Shown here one piece after another: positions 1 through 11,946 of a stretch of 64,000 bases of DNA; positions within the stretch are counted from its first letter, which is position 1; each line of letters starts with the position of its first letter. A program made the position numbers and the translations under genes. Under the pieces are notes generated by a model. It saw nothing but the letters and a program-made list of their open reading frames with translations, did no database searches and had not been told where the DNA came from. Origin of the DNA: Trematomus loennbergii (taxonomy: Eukaryota; Chordata; Actinopteri; Perciformes; Nototheniidae); assembly GCA_012861695.1 (NCBI GenBank), contig JAAOOA010000006.1, positions 30,051,811-30,115,810 of the forward strand, written 5' to 3'.

Positions 1-467
1 AAGGAAACTGCCATCTGTAGAATGGAGGCCAATAGGCAATAACTGAGTAAATGTTTGAAAGAGCAAGTGATCATTTGACTGTTTCAGCCCAGCTACAGTA
101 GGATCTATCTCCAGCAGGGTGTGATATGGACTGGCCTAAAGACTTCAGGCATCTGCATCAAACGTCCCTGTCTTACATACAGGTGAGGTTGCATCTAAGT
201 CAACAAATCTATCCTTTTTATAATCAAAATATGGGCAATGTTGTATGTTGTAAAAAGCAATAACATCATCAAGGCCATGCAATACTGTGTTGCGGTGGTG
301 TGCTGGGGGTCGAAGGTTGAAGGTCCCTGCTGTAGCATGCTGATGAATCACATTTACGTGATATATGTGTGCTTCAAAACAATGTGTGTCACATAGCGAC
401 TGAAAAGTCCCGTAAGCTTGCATTCCCTCCAAAGGGCAAGACTCTATTGGCTGCATATTGAAATGTG

Positions 468-612
468 GTTGTATAGAGGTCTATGAGAAAATGTCCCTGC
501 TTCTCACTTGATTTATGATCCTAATATTTAGCTTTGAATTATTCTATAATACAGCATGATGTTCATTTTGTAACTTATGCTCCCATTTAGAGTATCAATA
601 CCATGGAGCAAG
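468..612. repeat. fragment of the same teleost interspersed repeat
   Basis: Contains GAGGTCTATGAGAAAATGTC, CTTCTCACTTGATTTATGAT, ATACAGCATGATGTTCATTT and CTCCCATTTAGAGTA, in the order seen in the repeat at 53930-54520 and in its family as I recall it. Short, with undefined ends. Confidence 0.5.
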
Positions 613-3104
613 TTATGCTAAAGGTAAATAATAATACAAAAATAAACATTATTGTAAAACTCCTTGTTTGTACTTAAAATAAATGATTTCAGAAAGTTAA
701 GAAAAAGTCCACTGTAAAGTACACAATGGGTCACAAGAACTCATTCTTGTTTTGCTTATACACTTACATTTAGTTTACAGTCGCACTCTTGCATCCAATG
801 CAGCATTGGTAGGGCTCTGAATGGAGGTTGGCTACAGTAAAAGCTGTGGTCAGAGAACACAAAGGATGTTATATTGGACAGCTGGTTTAGGTGTAACAAA
901 TGAGGGTGACTCAAATCATTTACTAAAGTATCCATTGAAAAGCACTCTATTATCAGGGCTGCAGTGCAATTTTATTTAAAGAGGGACAATTTTACATTGA
1001 CGTTACAATAAAGTCAAATGATGTTTTTGGCTCTGGAGGAGTTCTGTCAAGCCTCAGAATAGTGTGCTTGGAGACTACATATGTAACAGTCAAAGTCCTG
1101 CATTATATGCAGTGTGATGTTCAGAAGGCAAGTTGGTTTAACAAAGTACTTAGATTAGATTGATTGATTTGGTTGTATAGCTTTTAAATCTGTCAAGCCT
1201 CGAGTTGAGGTTCAATGCTAAATCGGTGGAAAAAAAACTGTCTGACGCCAATGGATAATTAAAAGGGCAAAGATTCCATTTAGAGCCAATGGAAGGCTTT
1301 ACCAACCACTATGGCCAAGCAAAAAGCCAAAGGCAGTTACAATTGTTGTATTATTGAAATATGTGTTTATTCTCTCAAAACATGCCATTTATCATTAAAC
1401 AACCTGGTCAAGAAAATTATAGAAAATGGGCTATTACCATGCACATTACAACTATTTAAGTTGTGTACTGGACAAAACAAGCGAAAATTAGCAGGTAAGC
1501 TAGCGTCCGTCAGCATTTTTGCTAAAACGACAGCAACAACTACAAGACTTAGTTCTGAATCATCTTGTTGTCGATGGACTAGTGGCAGCTTTAGTTACAA
1601 TATAACTAGCGTGCTCCCAGTGTCAGCCAGTAAACTTGGAGAACTGCCCATTTGAAGGCATTACACTGTCTTCAGATGACACAATGAATGCGACTCAGTC
1701 CCCTTCCACCCTGCAGGGCTGCTGATCCTGCGTCCTAGTGTTCACTCTCACATTGATTAACTGACCTTGATACAATGATCAGCAGTGTGTGACAGTATGA
1801 CAGCGGGAGACGAGTTGTAAATGTAATCCAACGCTGCAAAAACTTTCATTACAGCACTTAATTAAACAGGACAGTAACCCTGGAAACATATTTTGTTCGG
1901 AGTGCAATCCAACACTGCAGCCTTTTAAATATTTAAAAAGATTCATTTGATTTCTAACCTTTGCTTCCCTCGTGTTCCGTGGGCCACTGACCCTGTTGCA
2001 TGAAATCCATGTAATCACATCCACTGGCTGCGACAACACAGATGGTGGCATGTGTGGCGGCTTCAGCTTTCCGCATCCTTCTCCTCATTATTACAAAAAA
2101 ACAAACACGGCAGCTTGTAGACATGCTGCACACTCTCTCATTTACCTTCCCTTTCATGAACTTTGTTTGTTATTTACCTCCTTCCTTTTCCCGTCTCTTT
2201 CTACTTCATGGGCACGGCGCACAACAAAAAAAGAGCGACTTTGTTTGAGAAACGACACTGTGGCGAAGGAGAGAGCTGCTTTTTGTCCTTAGTCTAATTG
2301 AGAGTCTTTTGCTATTCATCGGGGCTCTGCAGCCAGGCCAGCGAGGGAGGCAATCTTATGCAGATCACATTGAAGGGCTTCATTACCTAGAAGCCAGCTA
2401 CTTTTTGTTCCCCCTCAAGGGAGAGAACGATGGCGAGCTGAAGGAGGGGAGAACGGGGGAGGGAGAAGTACAGAGAGAAGGAGACACATAAAAAGTGTGT
2501 GCATGAGAGGAAGAGAGGGGGTGAGTTACAAAGAGAGTGCCTCTCTGCGGGTTACACAGGGGAGCGGGGACAAATTACACCTGAACAACAGCATCTTTAC
2601 GACTGCGCCGCGGCTTTATGCTAACGCAGAGAATGTGTGTGTATTAGTGCACTTGTATGCACTTTGTGTGTGTGTGTGTGTGTAAATGTGCACGTGTGCC
2701 TGCTTGCATGCGTGCTAGAAACTAAATAATGCCCCGTGAGGCTCTAAAGGGCTTCTATGACTGCATCTGGACGAGTGACTGATGATGTTACATCCATAAT
2801 TCAGAGGTACATTGGAAAATAAATAACATTTGGTTGAATTAGTAATACACATTTGTATTGATATTGAGCAGCTGTGACTGTGTGTTTTCATGTTTTTTTC
2901 CCTTACTCCGGACCAGCATGTGTGTTAGCGAGGGGATAATTGACTTTCCATTTTTTTCTGTACATACGCTAATGTAGTGGCTTAGCGTGAAACAAAGAGA
3001 TGCTGAACAAGCAATGACTCTATCAGCTGCTGGGTGTAGCTACAGACATGAGAAGAATGGATGATCGCAGAAAAAAAAGAGGGCGATTGGCATGCCCCCT
3101 GGAG

Positions 3105-3610
3105 ATGAGCCGGCTGTTGAAGCACTGGCCAAAAACGATGGTACTACTTCCGTGTCAGTCACGTGACATCATTGGGCCCAAAAAGACCTTTTAAAAATGT
3201 AACAAAATAATTTGTTTGTAAAAGTTGTAAAATGTGCTAAAATATGAATCCATCATTATATCCCCTCCATATATCTAACTGAGCCAGGAAAGCTGTGACG
3301 TGACAAATTGGAGGCGAGGTTTAAAAACAAAAAAAGTGCTCATGCTCTATGGGCCCAAGTCAACCCGCCAGGAAGTGCGCCGGGTGCTGAAGCACATTTA
3401 TGTAGCGGCCAAATGCTGGTACCACAAACTTTGTGTCAGTCTTTTTGTGAATTTGTTGAGCCCAAAAATACCTTTTCCCATTGACTTACATTGAGAAAGA
3501 GACTTCTAATTCAGTGTATAACTTTGTTATTTTCCCGTAACCGTCACAAAGCTTGGAGGCAGGGCTTAAGGGAAATGCGCACAATGATCTATGGGAGATT
3601 ATTTGAAGAT
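3105..3610. repeat. diverged tandem duplication (unit about 270 bp)
   Basis: The first unit (about 3110-3355) and the second (about 3385-3610) share, in order, TGAAGCAC, GGCCAAA, TGTCAGTC, GGCCCAAAAA/GAGCCCAAAAA, ACCTTTT, TTGGAGGCGAGG/TTGGAGGCAGGG, and GCTCTATGGG/GATCTATGGG. The composition suggests an old interspersed repeat. Family unknown. Confidence 0.5.
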
Positions 3611-4630
3611 CTGGATATATTTTTGTTCTCAAGAGTCCTTTTTGCTTCATGCTCCACAAGGCAACTTCTGTAGGAATGAACAGGGCCCCGCTTCCTGTAT
3701 CCAGTTCTATTTATTCACCCATGGTGCTGGGTTATTGACAGGTGAAGAGTATCACAGGCGCAAAGAGATGTGATTAAAGCAAGCCTAAACACAGAGGACA
3801 TGCACGTACACACACAGATGCACAAGTGAAGCTGTTGTTGCCAAATGAGGTGAGATGGATGGGAGTAGCAGGTTATTTGCAGAGAAACTCCAGCATGTCA
3901 GTTAAATCCTCTCTGCCTCTCAGGCCTGTCCTATTCCCATTTAGCACGGCCACAGCAAAGGGCAGGCTGGCATGCACACTGCCTGGCAGTCGGACAGGCC
4001 TGAGAGGGTCGCAGCCCTGGCCAGGTTCACTGCTCTGACCCCAGCTCAGCCTGCGAGCCGCCCACCACCACCACCACAGCCTCGGTCTGCCACGTCTCTG
4101 CCCAGCCCGGGAGCCTGCTCATCAGATGTGCCCCGGCCCAGCGCTGGCCCAGCTCTGGCCCAGCTGCCCACCATGTTAAAGGGCCAGGGGCCCCTGCCAC
4201 TCAGTCCATCTGCCAAGCTGCAGAGTCTGGGATCAGAGAGGAGAGAGACACAAACACCAGACAACCTCGCTCTTCGCTCTCAAAGCACAACAGAGAAATG
4301 CCAGATAAAAAGATCCACTAAATATGTGCCGCCCTCAACTTATGTGGGTTGATGCAAGCCTGAAATACTGCTCAGTTTATTCAAGTTAATAAAACTGCAT
4401 TTTAATGCTTTCAGACTCAGAAATTCCTAGCCTGAGATATGTTCGAGATTTACTGCAAGATCTGCATAGCACAATCATATTTTTAGAAATATCAAGGAAG
4501 GGGATTTTAATAGAACATCTGGCCCAAGTGGAGCATGAAATGCTCTGAAAATAGCTCAGCTTTCCCTGTATTGATCTGAGAGAGGTGTATGTGTAGAGAA
4601 ATACATGAGGAAAGAGCAATATGAATCTAA

Positions 4631-4648
4631 GATGGATAGATAGATAAT

Positions 4649-4684
<36 letters not shown>

Positions 4685-4763
4685 TAGATAGATAGATAGA
4701 TAGATATTAGATAGATAGATAGATAGATAGATAGATATATAGATAGATAGATAGATAGATAAT

Positions 4764-4819
<56 letters not shown>

Positions 4820-4862
4820 GATAGATAGATAGATAGATAATTAGATAGATAGATAGATAGAT

Positions 4863-4897
<35 letters not shown>
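4631..4897. repeat. (GATA)n microsatellite, about 265 bp
   Basis: Tetranucleotide GATA/TAGA array interrupted by several AATTAGATAGATAG variants at 4646, 4681, 4761 and 4839. The interruptions recur, suggesting short higher-order duplications within the array. It produces spurious Ile-Tyr-Leu-Ser frames on the minus strand. Confidence 0.97.
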
Positions 4898-6439
4898 CTA
4901 TCAGAAACACATGCTTTGATGAGACATACAGCTGTATTTAAGAATGTTATCTTTCATGCAGGATTATGTACGAGTGTATTACTTCTAAAACATATGCGTA
5001 TTAAATAAGCTATGATCACAGCTTTCTGCTGTATGTTGAAAGCGTGAGGCGATCAGTTCCGATAAAGGTCTGCGCCTCGCTCATTTACATACGTCTCCCC
5101 TTGATCAAGTCGCCTCATTTATCGTCCAAATCTGCGATGACAAGCCTTTACTTATTTTCCCAGCTGCCGCGGGTGATGAGAGCGTAATCAGAAACATCAT
5201 TAAGGCCTCTACATAGACGGCTGTGCCTGTTAGTCCTGTTACCCACACCCATAATAACTCAGAAAATGCAAATCAACTCCAGGTAATCTATTAATGTCAC
5301 TTCAATTTATGTCTGGGCTCCAATTTAGCAGATCTTGACACATTTGGCTCTGATCCGTGCTTTCATACAGGTACTCATTTTGCGGGGGTTTCGGAGAGCA
5401 CGGCCCGCCGATCGAGGAGACGGGCCATCTGTCTGGGCGTCCGCTTATTAATCGCCCTGATAATGAAGTACACTCACACTCAACTCTCCCGGGGCATCTT
5501 TCGCACGGGCTCCATCCGGCAAAACAACTTTCAGCAAGTTTGTTTCGCAGTGTAGCAATTGTGCAGCGAAAGGAGGATGGTCTCGCGACCTCCTCCTAAT
5601 TACCTGAAGCTTCTCTTCAAGCAGATTTTGTAATTTCCAACTACATCACAACCCCCTTGTTAGCTGCAGAAGGGGAGCAGAGCCTCATAATTCCAGCATA
5701 TGGTGGGCAGACATACGGGGGGAATTTGTCAGCTTGTACTGGCCTTAAAGTCGAAGACCCCATTAACAGGAAAACGAGATCTACTAATCCTCGGAGATCT
5801 GTGCTATCCCTGCACATGAATTCCAATTCCTATCATGGCTAAGCTTTTACAAATAAGCAACACACTCACTTTATCATGGAGTGAATGGGAAACATGATTA
5901 TCTATCGGATATGGAATTAAGAATACAGGGGAAGTAGAGTAAATATCAAATATTCATTATAATTTATATCTTTCAATTAAAAGAAACCACACTGTCCTTA
6001 CTTGTCTGAAGATTAGGGGCAGAGGAAATTACAAAACTCATGGATTTATACGAAAAATAACACAAAATCTAATAGATAATAAAAAAAAACATAATGTGGA
6101 TACATTTGCACTAATTATTACACTTATATTAAAAATGATCAAATGAGTTTATGGAAAGGATTGTTCATAATGAACCAACTCAGCAGATACTTCACAACTG
6201 TCTCCAAAGAGACTTGATATACTACTCATTTGCATCAGCAAATACATTTTGAAGGGACTGGAATTTATAACTGAATAATCATTTAAGATGTATTAAATAG
6301 ACGTTTTTAGCAAGTAACAAAGTATAAATGGTCAAAGATTGTGGTCTTGGATAATACAGAAAGATTCTGCAATGTGTTTATTCATATTTACTGTAACTGA
6401 AACAAAAATATTTCCCCAAACATTAACCAAAGAGCTATG

Positions 6440-6665
6440 TATAAGAGATTTCCCGCCCCTTAACCTATCAGGTACAATCTGTTTGAGCGCTAGCCAATAA
6501 GCGGGGTGTTACATAGTGATGTCATTATGTAATGGAAGTAGAGTCCAATGGAGGCGTTTCAGGCTGGGGGAGCCTTTGCAGACCCTTTACATTTAAAAAA
6601 ACATATATAACACACTACTGGAAAGGGAAATCCCCCCAAAACAGAATAGGGCCACTTTCTAAAGC
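6440..6665. mobile_element. teleost MITE copy (B), truncated
   Basis: A shorter relative of the element at 33575-33956, in the same orientation. It keeps the right part: GTTACATAGTGATGTCATT, GAGTCCAATGGAGG, AGCCTTTGCAGACC, ATATAACACACTACTGGAAA. The left half present in copy A is missing or unrecognisable. Confidence 0.6.
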
Positions 6666-9600
6666 ATATGCTTTAAATCACTAAAAAGAATAACTCTTCT
6701 AGTTCTTGAGGTACAGGCTAGTATATTGCTACAACTTATCCTTTTAGAACATAGTAGAAGTATAAAGCAGCATTAAATGGAAAAACTACCAAATAAGTAA
6801 TTTTTGTATCAATTGTTAGTAACCTCCCTACATTTCCATTGGGTGGTGTTGGACTTATTTCTAATTGCTTATGTTTTCTGTATTTGCAGCGCATTCACAT
6901 TTTCTATAGTTACAGTATGCTGAGCTCCCCGGGCCACTGCACTCTAGCTTTTGTCCATCTGTTCATCCATTGTCTTGGTTTTACATCCTACCAATTCATT
7001 TCAGGCAGCTCCTAGTTAGCTAACATAGTTGAGCATTTAGCATCAAGATTGCTTATTGAACCATTTCATTGAATTAAATTGTTTGTGTTGTTTTTGTCAA
7101 ATTCGACAAATGCCCAGAAAAGCATCTTGTCTGCTGAATAAATAATTGTGTTAAAAACAATGTGTTATGTGTTCCACTGGCTTATGGATTTGGATAGAAA
7201 AATAACTATAGCTGTTTTCTCTTATTACTAAAAAGTGGGCATCTTTCAAGATGCGTTGTCAAACAGCACCACATAGTAACACCCCATCAAGCACAGCAGT
7301 CATGTATTCAGACTCCTTACATTAATACGCTCAAACTCAATTCCGACTTCCTCCAACACCACCTCTGCTCTCCACTTCCTCTCATTGTTGCACTGTACTT
7401 TGAGAAACCATCCGCTGAACAATTACAACGGTAGTCACCTCCATTCTCAGGGAAATGAAAGTCAGAGAAAAGTCACAGAGAGCCACACGTCTTATCCGAC
7501 TGGGCCTTTTAAAAAGGGAGAACAAAAGCTCTTTCTCCTTCATTTCCCATTAACCTCTATGCTCCTCCGCGAGCAGGAAACATGGCGACCTCGTGGCCCA
7601 TGTCACATATCTCATCCGGCTGTGCGGACCGCTTCCTATGGGGGGGATGGTGACATTCAATGAGAAGGGCTTTGTACCTATCCGTAGTCCTTGGCAGATA
7701 AAAGGTGGGTGTTGATGTTTGTCCCGGGTGTGGCTGATATACCGTGGACACACTCCTGATAAGCGAGGAGCTGCTGAGACATTGATGAAGCCTGGAGTGG
7801 AACTGACAAGTGGATAACATCGCCAGGAGAGCAGCCGTTACGGTGCGGATTCGATTTTTGATTATTCTACGCAGGAGGGTTCTCGCTAAGCAAAATGACG
7901 TTCTCAGCATTGTCTGAACGCAATACCAGACGGCTGGTCTACTCTTAGCATGTGCCATGATTACACTGTAATGCGTAGTTCGGGGGATTTGCTCATATGC
8001 AGCAGCAACATCCGTTTAATTTCTTCCCCCTTTTCCTGTGGTTTTTATCCCCTGCACCAGTAATCCACTGAGGCCTGCATACATTCTCATTTCAACGCAA
8101 TACAAAGATGAAACGCCACTGTAAAAGGAACCAGGTTATATATGAATATTAGGCGATGAATGACTTCTTGTTTGTTTGTCCGGAGAATCACGTTCTTCCC
8201 AGCGTGCGGCAGCACATGAAAACTTAACAAGAGGAAAACTACTCGCAGGAAGAAACAAAAAAATGGCTTTCAAGCGAACAACTGAGCATTACTGAATGTT
8301 TAATTAATCAGTAGTGACAAAAGGGAACAACAATCAACAAAGAGACGCCGATTTTCCATTTCTTATGCATTATTCCCACTGGCAAATCACAGAGTGCTGT
8401 CAACTACCACTTTGCTCGCTACCCCATCACCGTGGATGTCCCTGCACTGCGCCGGCAAAACCCTTGGAGAGATACGTTAGCATTTCAAGCGAGATGCAAA
8501 ACAATAAGCAGTGGGGATCAAGTAATGGAGTTCAGACAACAAGAGTTCACTGTTATTCCGTGTTTACATGGATTATATTGCACTGTGTTTTGTTCCTTTT
8601 TGCTTCCCTCAGCAGCTAACAGAAGTCATGATCACGAGATGCTAAATCGCCTTCCAAGAGCTGACGTCAAGGCTGCAACCTACAGATGGGATTTCCCAAA
8701 ACAGATTCCATTACATACCTTGCGCCATCTGCCCTAGCATGTTGTGTCAGCTCCGTGACAGGTAACATGAGGAAGCTTGATGAGAAAACACAATAACAAG
8801 CGCATACCGCCCAACAGCAGACCTCGGCACCCACGCTGAACTCGTCCAATGTCAAAACGGCATAAAGACACACTATGATCTCTTTCCTGTTACTGATGGA
8901 AACATTTTTCTACAAGACTCCTGCTGCTCTGGGGGTCAGTGGCAAGGCTCCCCTGAAGAAAACCAACAACAAAGTGTACTGATCCACTTACAGGCTTCTG
9001 CCAATCCTAGATGGGCTATACATTTGAATGATGTGATCAGCATGCAGTGGTCATTTAAATGCATGGATGGAATGTGAATATATGAATTGAATATATGAAT
9101 ACATTAGCATACGGCAAAATGGAAAGTGTTTGTGTACTAGTTTGTGGAGGAATGAAGAAAGGTAGCTTGTGGCAATTAGCATCTGTCAGTGTTGACACGC
9201 TAAGTGACAGTTAAGTGTAAATGTAGACCATTTATGCTCTTCTGCTATAATTATACTTAAACGCTTGAATCTTGAATTAAAAGGATTCTTGCATAGACTT
9301 TTCTACAGCTGCGTTTGTTAAGCTCTCCTACTGTGTTGAGAAGGGGGAAAAAAATGTCAAATTTGGAATGCCTTTGATACTAAATAAAGTGATCCACTGT
9401 GGTTTCCTAGTCAATTCCCCTCAGTTTTTCAACACATTACATCCTGCACTTTCTAATCTTTCCATACATATTTGATCGCAGTGATCACCAGCTCATACCA
9501 CATAATAGACTGCACACATGAAAATGTTAAACAACGCAATAAAAATACCACGCTTTCACCAAATGCTCCACATAATAAGAAAGTGTGACCCTTCACCTAT

Positions 9601-10454
9601 GCAAAGCGGTGAATAGCATTTTCTTAATGCTTGCCAGAAGGCCGAGTGCTGTATGCTGATGTTGCTGTAGAATGTCAGGAATGTGCTCATGGTGCTTTTT
9701 CAGCCTCTGTAGGATTCAAGTTCAATCAAGCTTTCGTGATGTGGTGATTTGCATTTTTAGTTGGAATTATTTGCAAGTGGGTTATTATGTACAGTTATGC
9801 AGGGTCATCCTTATGTAACCATGGTTCTATCTTCCCAGGATCCTATGTTCTTGATATAAACTTACTAACCAACATAAAAACGACACTGATACAAAATGAA
9901 CTCAAAACCATTTTGCTTTTAAAATAAAAACGCTTAAATCCTTGGTTAAAATACCATGAAACAAAGGCAACACGTTGTTTTATCCCAAAAACGGCTTACA
10001 CAAATATATGTTCCCCAAACTGGACACATTTCTATTCTTATTTTAGGTACCACAAATGCTTATTAAAGCATAAGGTAGAATTTCTCAACAATTTCACAAT
10101 TATACACAAAAGGTTCAGCCAAATGTGAGATGTCTTTTTTGTGATGAGTTAAGAATCTGTAACATCACAAGAGAATTCAAATAACTTTGGCTTGAAGATA
10201 AAATAACGTTGTTTATTACTTTTACATTTGGCAAGTAAGGGCTTTTCTCACAGTCTAAAGTGCAAAAGACCAAATGGAAATGGACGTTTCAATGGCTGTT
10301 TAGTCGTTACATCCTTATGTCGATGGATTTGTCTAGCCCCCAAATTAAAAGGTGAAGCTATCAGGGAGTCTAACATAAGCTGGCTTTTAGTTTTAGGTGA
10401 GTAACTTCAAAAGCATACATTGTCCTAAGGTAAAACACTTTAGTAAGAGCATAA

Positions 10455-11216
10455 TGGCGCGTTTCCACTACAGCGCGGAGCACGGTTTAAGAGGGCTGTG
10501 ACGTCAGCGGCCCGTCTTTGGTTGCGTTTCCACTTGGCCTAGTACCGGCCGGCGGGTCCTAATTCACAGTTTTTCTGGCCTCATAAAATCGCGGGTCTAG
10601 GGCCAGAGACAACGAGGCTGAGTCGGGCTGAGTATGCTAAACTAGAGAGCATTGCTGGCAAGGGGGCTACAACTACAACAAGATGGACATATTTGACCGT
10701 GATTTAATTGTAATACACGTTTCAAAATGATGCCGAAGTAACAACATACTGATACCGGTTAGTAAAAACCATGAATTAATGCTTTGACAAGTCTGCAGAC
10801 AGACGGCAGGCGAAGACCTTTTAAAATGCGTGTTTTTCTAAATGGAGATTGGCTAAGCTAACGCAGTATATGCTCCGACCGTCCACACTCACAACAACGG
10901 CCTAAACAGACATAAATAAAGCAGCGACTGTATTCACCATGACACAGACAGTCTGTGGTTTGTACTTGTTTAACTTTTGTCTAGTTTCTTACATATATGA
11001 GGAGCTGTGAGCTCTGAGTGCTAACAGCTAACGGCTGTGTTGTTTTTCTGGGGTTCTCATTGAAGATGACGTCACGGCTCCGCCTACACTGCGTTACTAT
11101 AGATACTACCCCAGTTCCTAAACTGTAATGGAAATGCGCCATAAAGTGAGCCAGTCCTAACGAGGCCCAGCCATACCGAGCGGGGCCGAGCGAGGCCGTG
11201 TAGTGGAAACGCGCCA
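10455..11216. mobile_element. 762-bp non-autonomous TIR transposon with TAA duplication (PIF/Harbinger-like)
   Basis: The ends are perfect inverted repeats: TGGCGCGTTTCCACTAC at 10455 and its complement ending at 11216. Both flanks read TAA (10452-10454 and 11217-11219), the TWA target duplication typical of PIF/Harbinger. There is no transposase ORF. Secondary imperfect copies of the terminus occur inside both ends: GCGTTTCCACTTGGCC at about 10524, and TAATGGAAATGCGCCATAA at about 11128-11146, itself followed by TAA. The element therefore has doubled termini. Superfamily is inferred from the duplication only. Confidence 0.8.
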
Positions 11217-11254
11217 TAAGATCCTTTGAAAGGTCCCAGTAATGTGTCATAAAG

Positions 11255-11332
11255 AGGATATATAATAATAATAATACATTACATTTATATAGCGCTTTTC
11301 CTGGTGCTCAAAGCGCTTACAAGCAAGTAAAA
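11255..11332 (-). repeat. L2-type LINE/SINE 3' tail
   Basis: Read on the minus strand, the segment goes CTTGTAAGCGCTTTGAGCAC, CAGGAAAAGCGCTATATAAA, TGTAATG and then (TTA)n. This is the shared 3' tail of L2-clade LINEs and their SINEs in fish, ending in a short trinucleotide array. It is only a 5'-truncated tail. Family identity is from memory. Confidence 0.55.
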
Positions 11333-11651
11333 CAACATAACAAGACAAGTATAAAGTGCTAAGATAGGTGGAATAAGGGCGAGGGTTAATGGATTAGGAG
11401 TTGAAGGCAAGAGTGAAAAGGTGAGATTTGAGGGATTGTTTGAATGATATACATTGGGGACCCTGGCACCATAGAATCATGTAAACATAGAAACAGCCCC
11501 TTATTACGCAAAGGGAATGGACGTGTCAAATGCTGTTTGATCGGTAAATATTCTTTCAGCCACTGTGGAGATACCAATGTCTAAAGTCCAAGGAATTGTC
11601 AAATTTGAAGGTGTAGCAGACCAGAAATGAAATGTATTTATCGTGACTCAC

Positions 11652-11946
11652 CGACACCGGACATCTCTGGAACCGACGCTCGGTACGGGCCTTCGTTGAA
11701 CTGCGGCGGATTGTCGTTAATGTCCTGGACTTTGATGATGAACTCTGACGGTGGTTCCAGGGGCTGGTCGTTGTCCGCGTTGACGACCTGGGCTGTTAGC
11801 GTGTACTCGGCCTTCTCCTCGCGGTCCAGCCTCTTCATGGCGTGGATGTCGCCCGTTAATTCGTTGATGGCGAAGATGGTGCCAGCACCCTCGCCCGCCA
11901 GGACGTACTTGATGTTCTTGCCACCCACATCCAAATCTGTGTGTAG
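11652..11946 (-). CDS. cdh8: cadherin-8, second coding exon (rest of EC1, start of EC2)
   Basis: This is the 295-nt exon that follows the signal-peptide exon. It encodes 98 residues plus one base, so it enters in phase 0 and leaves in phase 1. The acceptor is TTTACTTGCAG, ending at 11947, and the donor is GTGAGT at 11651-11646. The peptide starts LHTDLD, continuing the preceding VGR in the order expected for type II cadherins. It contains GEGAGTIF (19-26), the calcium-binding LDRE motif (40-43), [18 protein letters not shown] with the DINDN linker at 75-79, and PEMS opening EC2. EC1 forms the trans-adhesive strand-swapped dimer, and the LDRE and DxNDN residues coordinate calcium at the EC1-EC2 junction. 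No stop or frameshift interrupts it. LHTDLD and [14 protein letters not shown] favour CDH8 among paralogues. The segment VVNADNDQ differs from the mammalian sequence I remember and may be fish-specific. The following exon should begin with the rest of a Gly codon and lies beyond the left edge. Confidence 0.95.

Larger units (their letters stand above)
1..11651 (-). other. cdh8: cdh8 intron 3 (partial), downstream of the EC1 exon
   Basis: This is the 5' part of the intron that begins with GTGAGT at 11651. I looked for the next type II cadherin exon (EC2 start, usually about 120 nt, coding DADDP and GNSAKL-like motifs) and did not find it, so the intron continues past the left edge. Apart from the repeats listed separately, the DNA is unique-looking and AT-rich. 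GC-richer islands occur at about 3960-4270, 5040-5620 and 7370-7960. Some of these could be conserved non-coding elements, but this cannot be tested here. Confidence 0.85.

Noticed and set aside
145..456. 103-residue minus-strand frame near the left edge
   Set aside because: Considered as a possible next cadherin exon, but it has no DADD, DxNDN or LDRE motif and borders an interspersed repeat.
3972..4352. 126-residue proline-rich frame
   Set aside because: Arises from short CAGCTCTGGCC-like repeats and C-rich composition, with no conserved features.
4631..4897. CRISPR-like regular repeats
   Set aside because: The periodic pattern is a tetranucleotide microsatellite. There are no spacers, and the DNA is vertebrate.
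4707..4910. Ile-Tyr-Leu-Ser repeat protein
   Set aside because: Translation of the (GATA)n array.
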